Assembly (NCBI GenBank): GCA_034437895.1
Contig: DAOTTO010000499.1
Span: forward strand, 1 to 44,844
Source: JANRLJ01 sp034437895
GTDB taxonomy: Bacteria; Chloroflexota; Anaerolineae; Aggregatilineales; Phototrophicaceae
Length of the DNA: 44,844 nucleotides
Reading direction: 5' to 3'
Below the pieces are notes generated by a model, which was not told the origin of the DNA, searched no databases, and saw only the letters and a list, made by a program, of their open reading frames with translations. Position numbers and translations under genes: made by a program. This document shows positions 25,172 to 33,921 of this stretch, piece after piece; positions within the stretch are counted from its first letter, which is position 1, and each line of letters begins with the position of its first letter.

Positions 25172-27793
25172 ATGGCAAAGCTAACTGCGGTACATAAACG
25201 TTTAAGCGATTCCGCCGGACGTGAAGCCGATTGGAAAAACTGGGGACCCTACTTGAGTGATCGAGCCTGGGGGACAGTGCGCGAGGATTACAGTCCGACA
25301 GGCGAAGCATGGGATTATTTCCCGCATGACCACGCCCGCAGCCGCGCTTATCGTTGGAATGAAGACGGAATCGGCGGCGTATGCAATCGCTTCCAGAATT
25401 TATGTCTTTCTGTAGCGCTCTGGAATGAAAAAGACCCCATCCTCAAAGAACGCTTCTTCGGGCTAACAGGCAGCGAAGGGAATCATGGCGAGGACGTAAA
25501 GGAATATTACTTCTATCTCGATAATACACCCGACCACAGCTACATGAAGATGCTGTATAAGTATCAACAAGTCGAATATCCCTACAGCGCATTATTGCAA
25601 GAAAATCGACAGCGTGGGCGAGCAGGGGCAGAATTTGAACTTTACGATGCGCTTCAAGACTCCTTTGACCAAAATCGCTATTTTGATGTCTTCATCGAAT
25701 ATGCCAAAGGCGATCAAGAGGATATTCTCTGCCGCATCACCGCCATCAATCGAGGGACTGAACCTGCCCCGATTCACATTCTGCCGCATCTATGGTATCG
25801 CAATACGTGGGCATGGGGACACAACCCAGAACGCCCGTCTATTACGGCAGTAGATGAAACCAGCGCTCATACTCAGCACCGTCATCTTGGCGAGCGTTGG
25901 TGGTATGTGGACGGTGGACGCGGAACAGCCCTACTTTTCACAGAAAACGATACTAACGTGCAACGTTTGTTTGGTGTGGAAAATTCATCACCGTATGTCA
26001 AAGACAGCATTAACGATTGCGTTATTCACGGGCAGCGTGACCGTGTGAATCCCGCACAAACAGGCACCAAAGCCGCCGCACACTGTGCTGCTGTTCTCAA
26101 TCCCGGTGAAGAATTCGTAGTGAAGGTGCGCTTTACCAATCAGGCGCAAGCACAGCCGTTTGCAGACTTTGAGTCCATTTTCCAGCAGCGTATCACCGAA
26201 GCAGACGAATTTTATGCAGAAATACACAGCCCTGCATTGAACGAGGATGAACGCAGTGTGCAGCGACAGGCTTTTGCTGGCCTGCTTTGGAGCAAGCAGT
26301 TTTATCATTACGCCATTGACCTGTGGCTGAAGGGCGATCCCGGAAATCCATCACCCGATGCCTCGCGCTTACATGGACGGAATTCTGATTGGGGACATTT
26401 ATATAACCTTGATGTCATCTCAATGCCAGATAAATGGGAATATCCTTGGTTCGCCGCTTGGGATTTAGCGTTTCACTGTATTCCATTGGCAATGGTTGAC
26501 CCTGAATGGTCGAAACGCCAATTAGTCTTGATGCTGCGCGAATGGTATATGCACCCTAACGGACAGCTTGCGGCTTACGAATGGGCATTTGGTGATGTGA
26601 ATCCGCCTGTTCATGCTTGGGCTGCGCTGCGTGTCTATAAAATCACGGGCGGCGACGACATCGAATTTCTGGAAAAAATCTTCCATAAGCTGCTGCTCAA
26701 TTTTACGTGGTGGGTCAATCGCAAAGATCGCAATGGCAAGAACGTCTTTGAGGGCGGCTTTCTGGGTTTGGATAATATTGGGGTATTTGACCGCAGCGCT
26801 CCCCTTCCCACTGGAGGCCATATCGACCAAGCTGACGGCACGGCATGGATGGCGATGTACTGCCTGAATATGCTGGCGATTGCCTTAGAGCTGGCTCACA
26901 GCAAGCCGGGTTACGAGGATATTGCCACCAAATTCTTTGAGCATTTCGTCTATATTGGTCAGGCCATTTTCGATATGGGAGGCGGACTTTGGGATGAAGT
27001 GGACGAGTTCTTCTATGACGTATTAGCGTACCCTAACGGAGATCGCACCCCGCTGCGGGTGCATTCATTCGTCGGCTTAATCCCATTGTTTGCTGTCGAA
27101 ACAATTGATGCCTCGACTCTGGCGAATCTCCCTCATTTCCGCAAACGTATGGAATGGTTCTTAAAGTATCGCCCTCATCTTGTTGAAAGACTGTGTTCTT
27201 TCGATCAACCGGGTGTTGATGGTAGACGCTTGCTGTCGCTTGTGAGCCAAAAACGTTTGGGTGCCATCTTGCAAAAGATGCTTGATGAGACCGAATTTTT
27301 ATCGGATTACGGTCTGCGCTCCATCTCGCGCTTCCATTTGGATCACCCATATGAGTTTCATCTCGATAATGGGCAGGTGAATCGTGTTCAGTACGAGCCT
27401 GCTGAATCCAGCAGCGGATTGTTCGGCGGCAACTCCAATTGGCGCGGTCCCATTTGGTTTCCGGTCAATTACCTCATGATCGAATCGCTGCGGAAATTCC
27501 AGACTTACTTTGGCGACTCCTTCAAAGTAGAAATGCCTAGCGGATCAGGCCAGTGGATGACGCTGGGTGAGGTCGCCGACGAACTCTCGCGGCGCTTATC
27601 GAGCATCTTCCTACGCGACGAATACGGGCATCGTCCGGTGTTTGGGGGTGTAGAAATCTTCCAACAGCATCCCGGTTGGCGCGATAACGTCCTCTTTTAC
27701 GAATATTTTCATGGCGATAACGGCGCAGGCATCGGCGCAAGCCATCAAACCGGCTGGACGGCACTGGTGGCATCCCTGCTCCAATCCAAATAA
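25172..27793 (+). CDS. MGH1-like / GH63-like glycosidase, (alpha/alpha)6 barrel
   Basis: This is a large cytoplasmic protein of 873 residues with no signal peptide. It opens with LSDSAGREADWKNWGPYLSDRAWGTVREDYSP, the conserved start of a bacterial GH63-related group of predicted glucosidases. The middle has HGRNSDWGHLYNLDVISMPDKWEYPWFAAWDLAFHCIPLA and the C-terminal part FGGNSNWRGPIWFPVNYLM, both typical of the helical-barrel MGH1/GH63 fold; the DWGHLYN and WFAAWD segments are in the sugar-binding cleft of the family. It may hydrolyse an alpha-glucosidic compatible solute or oligosaccharide. A ribosome-binding site AGGGGG is close to the ATG. A hairpin follows the stop codon. Confidence 0.85.
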   Translation: MAKLTAVHKRLSDSAGREADWKNWGPYLSDRAWGTVREDYSPTGEAWDYFPHDHARSRAYRWNEDGIGGVCNRFQNLCLSVALWNEKDPILKERFFGLTGSEGNHGEDVKEYYFYLDNTPDHSYMKMLYKYQQVEYPYSALLQENRQRGRAGAEFELYDALQDSFDQNRYFDVFIEYAKGDQEDILCRITAINRGTEPAPIHILPHLWYRNTWAWGHNPERPSITAVDETSAHTQHRHLGERWWYVDGGRGTALLFTENDTNVQRLFGVENSSPYVKDSINDCVIHGQRDRVNPAQTGTKAAAHCAAVLNPGEEFVVKVRFTNQAQAQPFADFESIFQQRITEADEFYAEIHSPALNEDERSVQRQAFAGLLWSKQFYHYAIDLWLKGDPGNPSPDASRLHGRNSDWGHLYNLDVISMPDKWEYPWFAAWDLAFHCIPLAMVDPEWSKRQLVLMLREWYMHPNGQLAAYEWAFGDVNPPVHAWAALRVYKITGGDDIEFLEKIFHKLLLNFTWWVNRKDRNGKNVFEGGFLGLDNIGVFDRSAPLPTGGHIDQADGTAWMAMYCLNMLAIALELAHSKPGYEDIATKFFEHFVYIGQAIFDMGGGLWDEVDEFFYDVLAYPNGDRTPLRVHSFVGLIPLFAVETIDASTLANLPHFRKRMEWFLKYRPHLVERLCSFDQPGVDGRRLLSLVSQKRLGAILQKMLDETEFLSDYGLRSISRFHLDHPYEFHLDNGQVNRVQYEPAESSSGLFGGNSNWRGPIWFPVNYLMIESLRKFQTYFGDSFKVEMPSGSGQWMTLGEVADELSRRLSSIFLRDEYGHRPVFGGVEIFQQHPGWRDNVLFYEYFHGDNGAGIGASHQTGWTALVASLLQSK

Positions 27794-27796
27794 TTT

Positions 27797-27821
27797 GAGG
27801 GGCGGATCCGCTTCGCCCCTC
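27797..27821 (+). terminator. Terminator-like hairpin after the glycosidase gene
   Basis: An 8-bp GC-rich perfect stem (27797-27804 with 27814-27821) with a 9-nt loop starts 3 bp after the stop codon. No T-run follows, so termination may be partial. Confidence 0.5.
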
Positions 27822-27927
27822 CCTCTATACAAGCTAAACCCTTTCTTTCTATCCAGACTATCCAGACAAAATCTAAAGCGATCTTCGGTTCAAGTTAGTG
27901 AGTCCGCGAAAGTAATGCAAAATTGGA

Positions 27928-27997
27928 CCCACCAAGACACGGAGGACACCAAGAGAATTTCTTAAAAACCTTCTTGGCGCTCTTAGTGACTTGGTGG
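27928..27997. repeat. Long imperfect inverted repeat (CCACCAAG family)
   Basis: The stretch starts with CCACCAAGACAC and ends with its near mirror GTGACTTGGTGG; arms of about 34 bp pair with several mismatches around a short A-rich centre. It occupies the middle of the 375-bp gene-free gap 27794-28168, which otherwise holds the hairpin at 27797 and the promoter at 28099. The wording resembles a dispersed intergenic repeat found in many bacterial genomes (memory, not searched). Confidence 0.6.
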
Positions 27998-28098
27998 TTA
28001 AAAAAATTGAATGTCTTTCATGGTCTTACTTTGTTCATCCAGCCGAAGAAAATGACCCAATTTTTGTGATGAGTTGGCAATGAAATATACTTCTCTAT

Positions 28099-28127
28099 TT
28101 GGCAAAATAACGCAAGTCATATAAAAT
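28099..28127 (+). promoter_or_regulatory. Predicted sigma-70 promoter of the transporter/pyrimidine gene group
   Basis: TTGGCA (28099-28104) and TAAAAT (28122-28127) are 17 bp apart, each 5 of 6 to consensus. Transcription would start near 28134, about 35 bp before the first permease gene. Confidence 0.5.
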
Positions 28128-28168
28128 CTTGTCTCTTAGAGCATCCCATCATCCCCAGGTTCAAAAGA

Positions 28169-29089
28169 ATGGCCGAATCGGCACGTAAAGATCTTCAAAC
28201 CGCTACGTTAGCACGGGTGGAAAATCCACCACAAGACACCAGCAATCTTCGGGTGATTGCCTTATCGGTTTTACTGATTTTTCTCCTCGCCGTTTTATGG
28301 GAAAGCAGCAAAGCCTTTGCCCGTTCAAACAACTACGCGCTCAATATTGTCGGCGGATCCGTGGATTTAACGTTCTTGAACGATTCCCAGCTTCCACACT
28401 TAGGCGATATTGCGCGGGCATTGGGTGAACCTGCTCAACGCAACGGCCCGCCACTTTATCAGGATTTGGCTAAATCAGCCGTTTCCACGTTTCAGGCGGC
28501 TGTATTTGGGTTCTTCATCGGTGGCGCAATCGGTTTTACACTCGCGGTCATCTTCGCGCATTCGGAGCTGCTCCAACGCGGTTTTCTACCCTATGTCGTC
28601 GCTTCACAAACCGTCCCGATTTTGGCAATTGCGCCGATGATTGTGATCTGGCTCAGTCGGGCTGGACACACCGATCTTTCTGTTCCCTTTATTGCAGCCT
28701 ATCTGACCTTTTTCCCAGTGACGATTTATACCTTGCGCGGCCTAACATCAGTGCCAGAAACCGCCTTGGAACTCATGCAATCGTATGCGGCTACGAGGCG
28801 AGAAATTCTTTTTAAGCTACGTATACCGAATGCCCTCCCGCAGATTTTTACGGCGTTAAAAATCTCCGCGACTGCCAGCGTGGTTGGCGCAATTATCGGC
28901 GAATTACCTTCCGGCATCCAAACCGGATTGGGGGTCGCCATTCTCAATTTTTCTCGCTATTACAACCAATCGCCACCAAGACTGTGGGCAACGATTTTGG
29001 TTTCGGGGTTAGTCGGAATTTTGTTCTTTAGCCTTATCGCCTTAGTAGAACGACTGGTAGTAACTTGGCGCGTCCCCGGCAATGAGTAA
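28169..29089 (+). CDS. ABC transporter permease, SsuC/TauC type
   Basis: This is an inner-membrane permease of 306 residues with about six transmembrane helices (first at 29-47, the core from about 95). The BPD_transp_1 coupling loop is the ELMQSYAATRREILFKLRIPNALPQIF segment, equivalent to the EAA motif of nitrate/sulfonate/THI5-type importers. It pairs with the second permease at 29890-31218 and the ATPase between them to form a heterodimeric importer. It is the first gene behind the predicted promoter. The ribosome-binding site is weak. Confidence 0.9.
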   Translation: MAESARKDLQTATLARVENPPQDTSNLRVIALSVLLIFLLAVLWESSKAFARSNNYALNIVGGSVDLTFLNDSQLPHLGDIARALGEPAQRNGPPLYQDLAKSAVSTFQAAVFGFFIGGAIGFTLAVIFAHSELLQRGFLPYVVASQTVPILAIAPMIVIWLSRAGHTDLSVPFIAAYLTFFPVTIYTLRGLTSVPETALELMQSYAATRREILFKLRIPNALPQIFTALKISATASVVGAIIGELPSGIQTGLGVAILNFSRYYNQSPPRLWATILVSGLVGILFFSLIALVERLVVTWRVPGNE

Positions 29090-29110
29090 ATTCAAAATAG
29101 AGGTTACATC

Positions 29111-29893
29111 TTGAGCGAGACAATTACTGTTGAAAATGTCACGAAGCGCTTTCGCGGAAACGATGGCATTACTGTTCACGCGCTGGATAATATCAATCTG
29201 ACGGTCAAAAAAGGCGAGTTTATCTCCCTAATTGGGCCTTCTGGTTGTGGCAAAAGCACCCTCTTGCGTGTCATCGCCAATTTGATTGAGCCTACCTCCG
29301 GCACGGTACTAGTCAATAACAAACCAGCGGCTCAAGCCCGGAAAGACCGTGAATATGGTTTTGTGTTCCAGAACGCAACCCTTTACGATTGGCGAACTGT
29401 CATTAAAAATGTCGAGCTGCCGTTGGAAATAATGAATTATCCCAAAACTGTTCGTGAACGTCGCGCCCGTGAGATGCTGCGGATGGTCGAATTGGGTGAC
29501 TTCGAGAACAAATATCCTTGGCAGCTTTCCGGCGGGATGCAGCAGCGGGTGAGTATCGCCCGTGCATTGGCTTTCGAGCCGAACATTCTCTTGATGGACG
29601 AACCCTTTGGGGCATTAGATGAGATGACCCGTGAGCGCATGAACAACGAACTTCTGCGTATCTGGGGGACGATTGGCAACATGACGGTGTTATTCGTCAC
29701 GCATAGCATTGCAGAAGCGGTCTATCTCTCGACCCGCATCGTGGTGATGTCGCCGCGTCCGGGGCGTATCGCGGAAATTATTGATGTGAATCTGCCTCAG
29801 CCACGCGGCCTAGAGACCCGCGATATGGAAGAATATTTTCACTTAACGAGCCGAGTACGCCATGCGCTGCGTGAGGGAGTCGGCGGGTCATGA
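29111..29893 (+). CDS. ABC transporter ATP-binding protein, SsuB/TauB type
   Basis: This is a single-domain ABC ATPase of 260 residues with Walker A GPSGCGKST (about 42), Q-loop FVFQNATL, signature LSGGMQQR, Walker B ILLMDEPFGALDE and H-loop VTHSIAEAV. It powers the adjacent two-permease importer. The start is TTG at 29111, with AGAGG about 8 bases upstream; no ATG fits. Its stop codon overlaps the start of the second permease (ATGA), so translation is coupled. Confidence 0.93.
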   Translation: MSETITVENVTKRFRGNDGITVHALDNINLTVKKGEFISLIGPSGCGKSTLLRVIANLIEPTSGTVLVNNKPAAQARKDREYGFVFQNATLYDWRTVIKNVELPLEIMNYPKTVRERRAREMLRMVELGDFENKYPWQLSGGMQQRVSIARALAFEPNILLMDEPFGALDEMTRERMNNELLRIWGTIGNMTVLFVTHSIAEAVYLSTRIVVMSPRPGRIAEIIDVNLPQPRGLETRDMEEYFHLTSRVRHALREGVGGS

Positions 29894-31218
29894 CGGACAC
29901 GCTCGAATTGAATCCTTCTCCGGGGAACAGTGGAACGCTTATTAAGCCTGTTTTAGGCTATAAACGTAAACCCGATGAGAATGTCAAAACCTTAAGTTAT
30001 GACCTATTAGCATTACTAACGATTTTCTTGATCGTTATTACCTATCATATCCAAAATCCCTTGCTACAGTTTGAGCGGCAATTTGGCAAGGCCTTTCGCA
30101 ACGAGTCGCTCCAGCCCGTAACAGCGCTTGGCTTATTCATCGCGGTTTTGGTCTTCATTATGCCTTGGGCATCGCTACGCCGAAATGTGCCACGTTTCAC
30201 AATGTCTGCCCTATTGATTCTGTATAGTCTTTACATGGTCACTGCCATCGTCTTGGACTACAATCTCAGTGGTCAGGTATTCAGTATTCCTCAAGTAGCT
30301 TTCCATGACAACCTTGATGTGGAAGAACCTGCGTTGGCTGAACTGCGCGACAATGCGATGAATGCCTTGCAAGCAACCACTGCTATAGAATACCTCGCCT
30401 TAGCCGCCGTTATCGGTTTATGGCAGCCTTGGCGACGTGGGGCAATTTACCGTAAGGCTCTGCAAAAATACACTTCAGCTTTGGTCGTCGGTTTTATCGT
30501 TTTGGTCGCTTGGGAACTCTTGATTAACGTTTTTAAAATTGAGGAGTTTTTGCTGCCACGTCCATCCGTCATTGCGGCAACATTTCTCGATATTTATCCT
30601 CGTCTGATTTCGGTTGGATGGAATACTTTCGTCAATGCCTTCTGGGGATTTACCATTGGCTGCGGATTAGGCATACTCGCGGGCATTGTCTCGGCAAGGT
30701 TTGTCACGTTTAGTCGGGCGCTGCTGCCATTGGCAATAGGCATCAATGCCGTGCCGATTATCGCCCTCGCGCCGATTATGAATAACTGGTTCGGGGCTTT
30801 AAACCCAGCGTCAAAAGTCGCTATCGTCGCCATATTGGTCTTTTTCCCGTCCATGATTAGCGCGGTGCGGGGATTAAATTCAGCCGATCCCCTTTCGCTC
30901 GAATTGATGAAGTCTTACGCAGCAAGTGAGCTGGCAATTTTTCGTAAGCTGCGGCTGCCCTCTGCCCTGCCCTTCATTTTTTCTGCGCTTAAAATAGCGA
31001 CTACGTTGAGCATGATTGGCGCGATTGTTAGTGAATATTTCGGCGGTTCGACACAAGGACTGGGGTATCGCATTCGAGATGATGCCGGGTTATTCAAATA
31101 TCCCGAAGCGTGGTCAGCGATTTTTGTCGCCGCGCTGTTCGGCATTTTCTTCTACCTGTTGGTTTCTGCCGCAGAACGAGCGTTCATGTCCTGGCATGTC
31201 TCGTTCCGCGAGAAATAA
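29890..31218 (+). CDS. ABC transporter permease with an extra N-terminal membrane domain
   Basis: This is a 442-residue permease. The C-terminal 260 residues are a standard SsuC/TauC-type permease (helix ALVVGFIVLVAWELLI, then the coupling loop LELMKSYAASELAIFRKLRLPSALPFIF). The N-terminal 180 residues add about four hydrophobic segments (LLALLTIFLIVITY, ALGLFIAVLVFIMPW, MSALLILYSLYMVTAIV, YLALAAVIGLW) with a soluble loop between, which is not usual for the family. It overlaps the ATPase gene by 4 nt. About 100 bp holding a short repeat separate it from the binding-protein gene. Confidence 0.88.
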   Translation: MTDTLELNPSPGNSGTLIKPVLGYKRKPDENVKTLSYDLLALLTIFLIVITYHIQNPLLQFERQFGKAFRNESLQPVTALGLFIAVLVFIMPWASLRRNVPRFTMSALLILYSLYMVTAIVLDYNLSGQVFSIPQVAFHDNLDVEEPALAELRDNAMNALQATTAIEYLALAAVIGLWQPWRRGAIYRKALQKYTSALVVGFIVLVAWELLINVFKIEEFLLPRPSVIAATFLDIYPRLISVGWNTFVNAFWGFTIGCGLGILAGIVSARFVTFSRALLPLAIGINAVPIIALAPIMNNWFGALNPASKVAIVAILVFFPSMISAVRGLNSADPLSLELMKSYAASELAIFRKLRLPSALPFIFSALKIATTLSMIGAIVSEYFGGSTQGLGYRIRDDAGLFKYPEAWSAIFVAALFGIFFYLLVSAAERAFMSWHVSFREK

Positions 31219-31262
31219 TGAAGTGAGAGATAACCGGATAAAAGGTGAAAACCTATTGCCTT

Positions 31263-31280
31263 TCTCATCACTCATTGCTC
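31263..31280 (-). repeat. Copy 1 of a short dispersed repeat in a permease/binding-protein spacer
   Basis: Read on the minus strand this 18-mer is GAGCAATGAGTGATGAGA. It matches the 18-mer at 35377-35394 at 16 of 18 positions, in the opposite orientation. The surrounding spacer is made of degenerate CTCAT/ATGAG steps. Confidence 0.5.
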
Positions 31281-31317
31281 ATAGCTCATCACTTTTTTGC
31301 TTGAAGGAGATTTCTCA

Positions 31318-32427
31318 ATGTCCAAGAAAATGTTATTTGTTGTCCTCGTAGCACTGCTGACGTTAGCCCTTGTTCCTGCCGTAGCTGCACAGGACTTGGT
31401 AAGCACCAGCATTGTCTTAAAGTGGGTGCCACAGGCACAATTCGCCGGATATTATGCCGCCCGCGATCAAGGTTTTTATGAAGAAGAAGGTCTGGACGTG
31501 GAAATTATCGCGGCAGGCGTGGACATCAATCCGCAGCAGTTAGTCGCCTCCGGTGAAGCTGATTTCGGCACCGACTGGATGGGTAACTTGCTGGCGACTC
31601 GTGAAAGTGGGCAGGATGTCGTCAATATTGCTCAAATTTATCAAAGCAGCGGTATGCGCCAGATCACTTGGGGCGACAGCGGCCTGACCTCCTTTGAGGA
31701 CTTAGAAGGAACAACGGTTGGCGTGTGGTGCTGCGGCAACCAGTTCCCCACATTTGCCGCGCTGACCAAAGCCGGTTTTGATCCGGAAGATCCGGAATCT
31801 GTGGCTGTTGCACAGCAAAACTTTGATATGAACGCTTTCCTCGCCCGTGAATTGGACGCGGCCTCCGCCATGACGTATAACGAACTGGCGCAGGTGCTGG
31901 AATTCGTCGCGGAAGATGGCACATTCCCGGTTTACACCCTTGAAGACTTGAATGTGCTGGATTTCAACGATTACGGCACGGCGATGTTGGAAGACGGAAT
32001 CTTTGCCCGCGCTGAATGGCTGGCAGAAGACGGCAACGAAGACTTGGCTGTGAAATTCCTGCGTGCCAGCTTCCGTGGTTGGATTTTCTGCCGCGATAAT
32101 CCCGACGCTTGCGTCGAATCAGTTTTGGCAGAAGGCCCTACACTTGGTGTTGGACATCAGACTTGGCAGATGAACGAAGTCAACAAGCTGGTTTGGCCTT
32201 CCCCCGATGGCATCGGCATTATGAGTGCAGAAGCATTTGATATTACCGCACAAATCGCACTCGATTACGGCGTTATCACCGAAGCCGCTGAAGGTGACGG
32301 CGTAACCTATCGTACCGACTTGGCACAGGCCGCGCTGGACAGCTTGGCTGAAGATATGGCTGATCTGGATGTTGTGGGCGAAGAATATGAACCGCTCATC
32401 GTAGAAATCACCGCTAACGGCGAATAA
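31318..32427 (+). CDS. ABC transporter substrate-binding protein, NMT1/THI5-like
   Basis: This is a secreted binding protein of 369 residues with a signal peptide (SKKMLFVVLVALLTLALVPAVAAQ; no lipobox). The mature start, LKWVPQAQFAGYYAARDQGF then YEEEGLDVEI, is the hallmark of NMT1/THI5-like proteins, which bind pyrimidine precursors of thiamine and, in some Chloroflexota relatives, riboflavin. GVWCCGNQ sits at the hinge strand that contacts the ligand. The ATG at 31318 was chosen for its AAGGAGA site 7 bases upstream. With dihydropyrimidinase downstream, a pyrimidine, hydantoin or related cyclic ureide is the best ligand guess. A strong terminator follows. Confidence 0.9.
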   Translation: MSKKMLFVVLVALLTLALVPAVAAQDLVSTSIVLKWVPQAQFAGYYAARDQGFYEEEGLDVEIIAAGVDINPQQLVASGEADFGTDWMGNLLATRESGQDVVNIAQIYQSSGMRQITWGDSGLTSFEDLEGTTVGVWCCGNQFPTFAALTKAGFDPEDPESVAVAQQNFDMNAFLARELDAASAMTYNELAQVLEFVAEDGTFPVYTLEDLNVLDFNDYGTAMLEDGIFARAEWLAEDGNEDLAVKFLRASFRGWIFCRDNPDACVESVLAEGPTLGVGHQTWQMNEVNKLVWPSPDGIGIMSAEAFDITAQIALDYGVITEAAEGDGVTYRTDLAQAALDSLAEDMADLDVVGEEYEPLIVEITANGE

Positions 32428-32445
32428 TAGATAATCGCTTTCTTG

Positions 32446-32508
32446 GAGGGAGAAACTAAAATTCTCCCTCGTCAAGGCGCTCCGACAATGGACTGATCGG
32501 GGCGTTTT
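32446..32508 (+). terminator. Double hairpin terminator after the binding-protein gene
   Basis: The first hairpin is a perfect 9-bp stem (32446-32454 with 32462-32470). The second is an 8-bp stem with one G-U pair (32478-32485 with 32497-32504) followed directly by TTTT, a good intrinsic terminator. The transporter and the catabolic genes may therefore be separate transcripts or joined by read-through. Confidence 0.65.
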
Positions 32509-32578
32509 AAATTTAGTGCCAGGCGCGTTATACTTTTAAATATGCAGCTCAAATTAGAGAAGGATATATCTTAAAAAC

Positions 32579-33919
32579 ATGGTTACACCCATTGAAATTG
32601 TAGAAAAAAGCAAGGCGCACACCCTCGTAAGCTGGTCGGCGCAAGGTGCATGGAATCCAATCCCGATGGAGCGTGGTGAGGGCGTTTATGTTTGGGATGC
32701 CAATGGCAAACGCTATCTGGATTGGTCATCGCAGTTGGTCAACGTCAATATCGGTCACAGTCACCCTCATGTTGTAAAAGCCATCCAGGAACAAGTCGCC
32801 AAGCTAACCTATGTGGAACCGTCTAATACAACCGGTCCTCGCGCTGTCTTAGGCGAAATGCTCTCAGAAATTACCCCCGGCAATTTGACGAAAGCACTGT
32901 TCACCAACGGCGGCACGGATGCGATTGAAAATGCGATGAAGGTCGCCCGCCTTTATACAGGACGACAAAAAATCCTGACACGTTATCGCTCTTATCATGG
33001 CGGCACATTCGCGGCGGCGAGCGCTGGCGGCGACCCACGCCGTTTAGCCAATGAACCCGGTGTCCCTTGGATCGTGCGGATGCCCGATCCTTATTCGTAT
33101 CGCAGCCCGATTTATCAAGGGCGCACCCCTGAAGAAGGCGATTTGATTGTCGCGGATTTGATCGAAGAAACCATTCTTTTTGAGGGGCCAGAATATTGCG
33201 CGGCGATCTTGTTAGAAGGCTACAGCGGCAGCAGTGGTGTTATGCAGCCGACTCCGGTTTTTTATACACGGATGCGCGAACTCTGCGATAAATATGGGAT
33301 GATGTTGATTAGCGATGAAGTCATGAGCGGGTTTGGACGCACAGGTGAATGGTTCGGCATCGATCATTACCCGGACGCTAAACCTGATATTATAGCGATG
33401 GCAAAAGGCATCACCAGCGGCTACGTGCCGTTAGGCGCAACCGTCATTTCCAGCGAGATCGCGGCACACTTCGAGAAAAACACGCTTTGGGCAGGGCTGA
33501 CCTACAGCGCTCACGCCTTAGCTTGCGCGGCGGGTGTCGCCAACATTGAAGTTTATCGCAGCGAAAATTTGATTGAACGTTCTCGTGAAATGGGCAAGGT
33601 ACTGCGCCGGGGTTTAATGGATTTAGCCGAAAAACATCCCGTCATTGGCGAAGTGCGCGGCGCGGGGCTGCATCATGTGATCGAACTGGTCAAGAACCGT
33701 GAGACTCGTGAGCCGCTTAGCCCTTATAATCAACCCATGACCGAACCGATGAAAATCGTCGCTGCGACCCTCAAAGAAAATGGCCTGACGACGCTCGTGC
33801 GCTGGAACATGGTTTTCAATACGCCGCCGCTCATTATTACCGAAGAACAAATCCAAGAAGGACTAACAATCCTCGACACCGCATTGAGCAAAATCGATTC
33901 ATACTACGAAGGGAAATAA
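32579..33919 (+). CDS. Class III aminotransferase (beta-alanine / omega-amino acid type)
   Basis: This is a 446-residue fold-type I, class III PLP aminotransferase. It has TNGGTDAIENAMKVAR for phosphate binding, SDEVMSGFGRTGEWF with the aspartate that contacts the PLP nitrogen, and the PLP lysine in AMAKGITSGYVPLG (K about 276). Members of this branch use omega-amino acids such as beta-alanine, taurine or GABA. With a malonate-semialdehyde-type dehydrogenase two bases downstream and dihydropyrimidinase in the same run, beta-alanine to malonate semialdehyde (or 3-aminoisobutyrate to methylmalonate semialdehyde) is the likely reaction. AAGGA is about 14 bases before the ATG, longer than usual. 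Confidence 0.88.
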   Translation: MVTPIEIVEKSKAHTLVSWSAQGAWNPIPMERGEGVYVWDANGKRYLDWSSQLVNVNIGHSHPHVVKAIQEQVAKLTYVEPSNTTGPRAVLGEMLSEITPGNLTKALFTNGGTDAIENAMKVARLYTGRQKILTRYRSYHGGTFAAASAGGDPRRLANEPGVPWIVRMPDPYSYRSPIYQGRTPEEGDLIVADLIEETILFEGPEYCAAILLEGYSGSSGVMQPTPVFYTRMRELCDKYGMMLISDEVMSGFGRTGEWFGIDHYPDAKPDIIAMAKGITSGYVPLGATVISSEIAAHFEKNTLWAGLTYSAHALACAAGVANIEVYRSENLIERSREMGKVLRRGLMDLAEKHPVIGEVRGAGLHHVIELVKNRETREPLSPYNQPMTEPMKIVAATLKENGLTTLVRWNMVFNTPPLIITEEQIQEGLTILDTALSKIDSYYEGK

Positions 33920-33921
33920 AA

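Noticed and set aside
28169..33919. Taurine or sulfonate catabolism (SsuC/TauC-type permeases with a class III aminotransferase)
   Set aside because: No sulfoacetaldehyde acetyltransferase, TauD or sulfonate monooxygenase is present, and the downstream semialdehyde dehydrogenase and dihydropyrimidinase fit pyrimidines better; it remains the main alternative for the importer alone.
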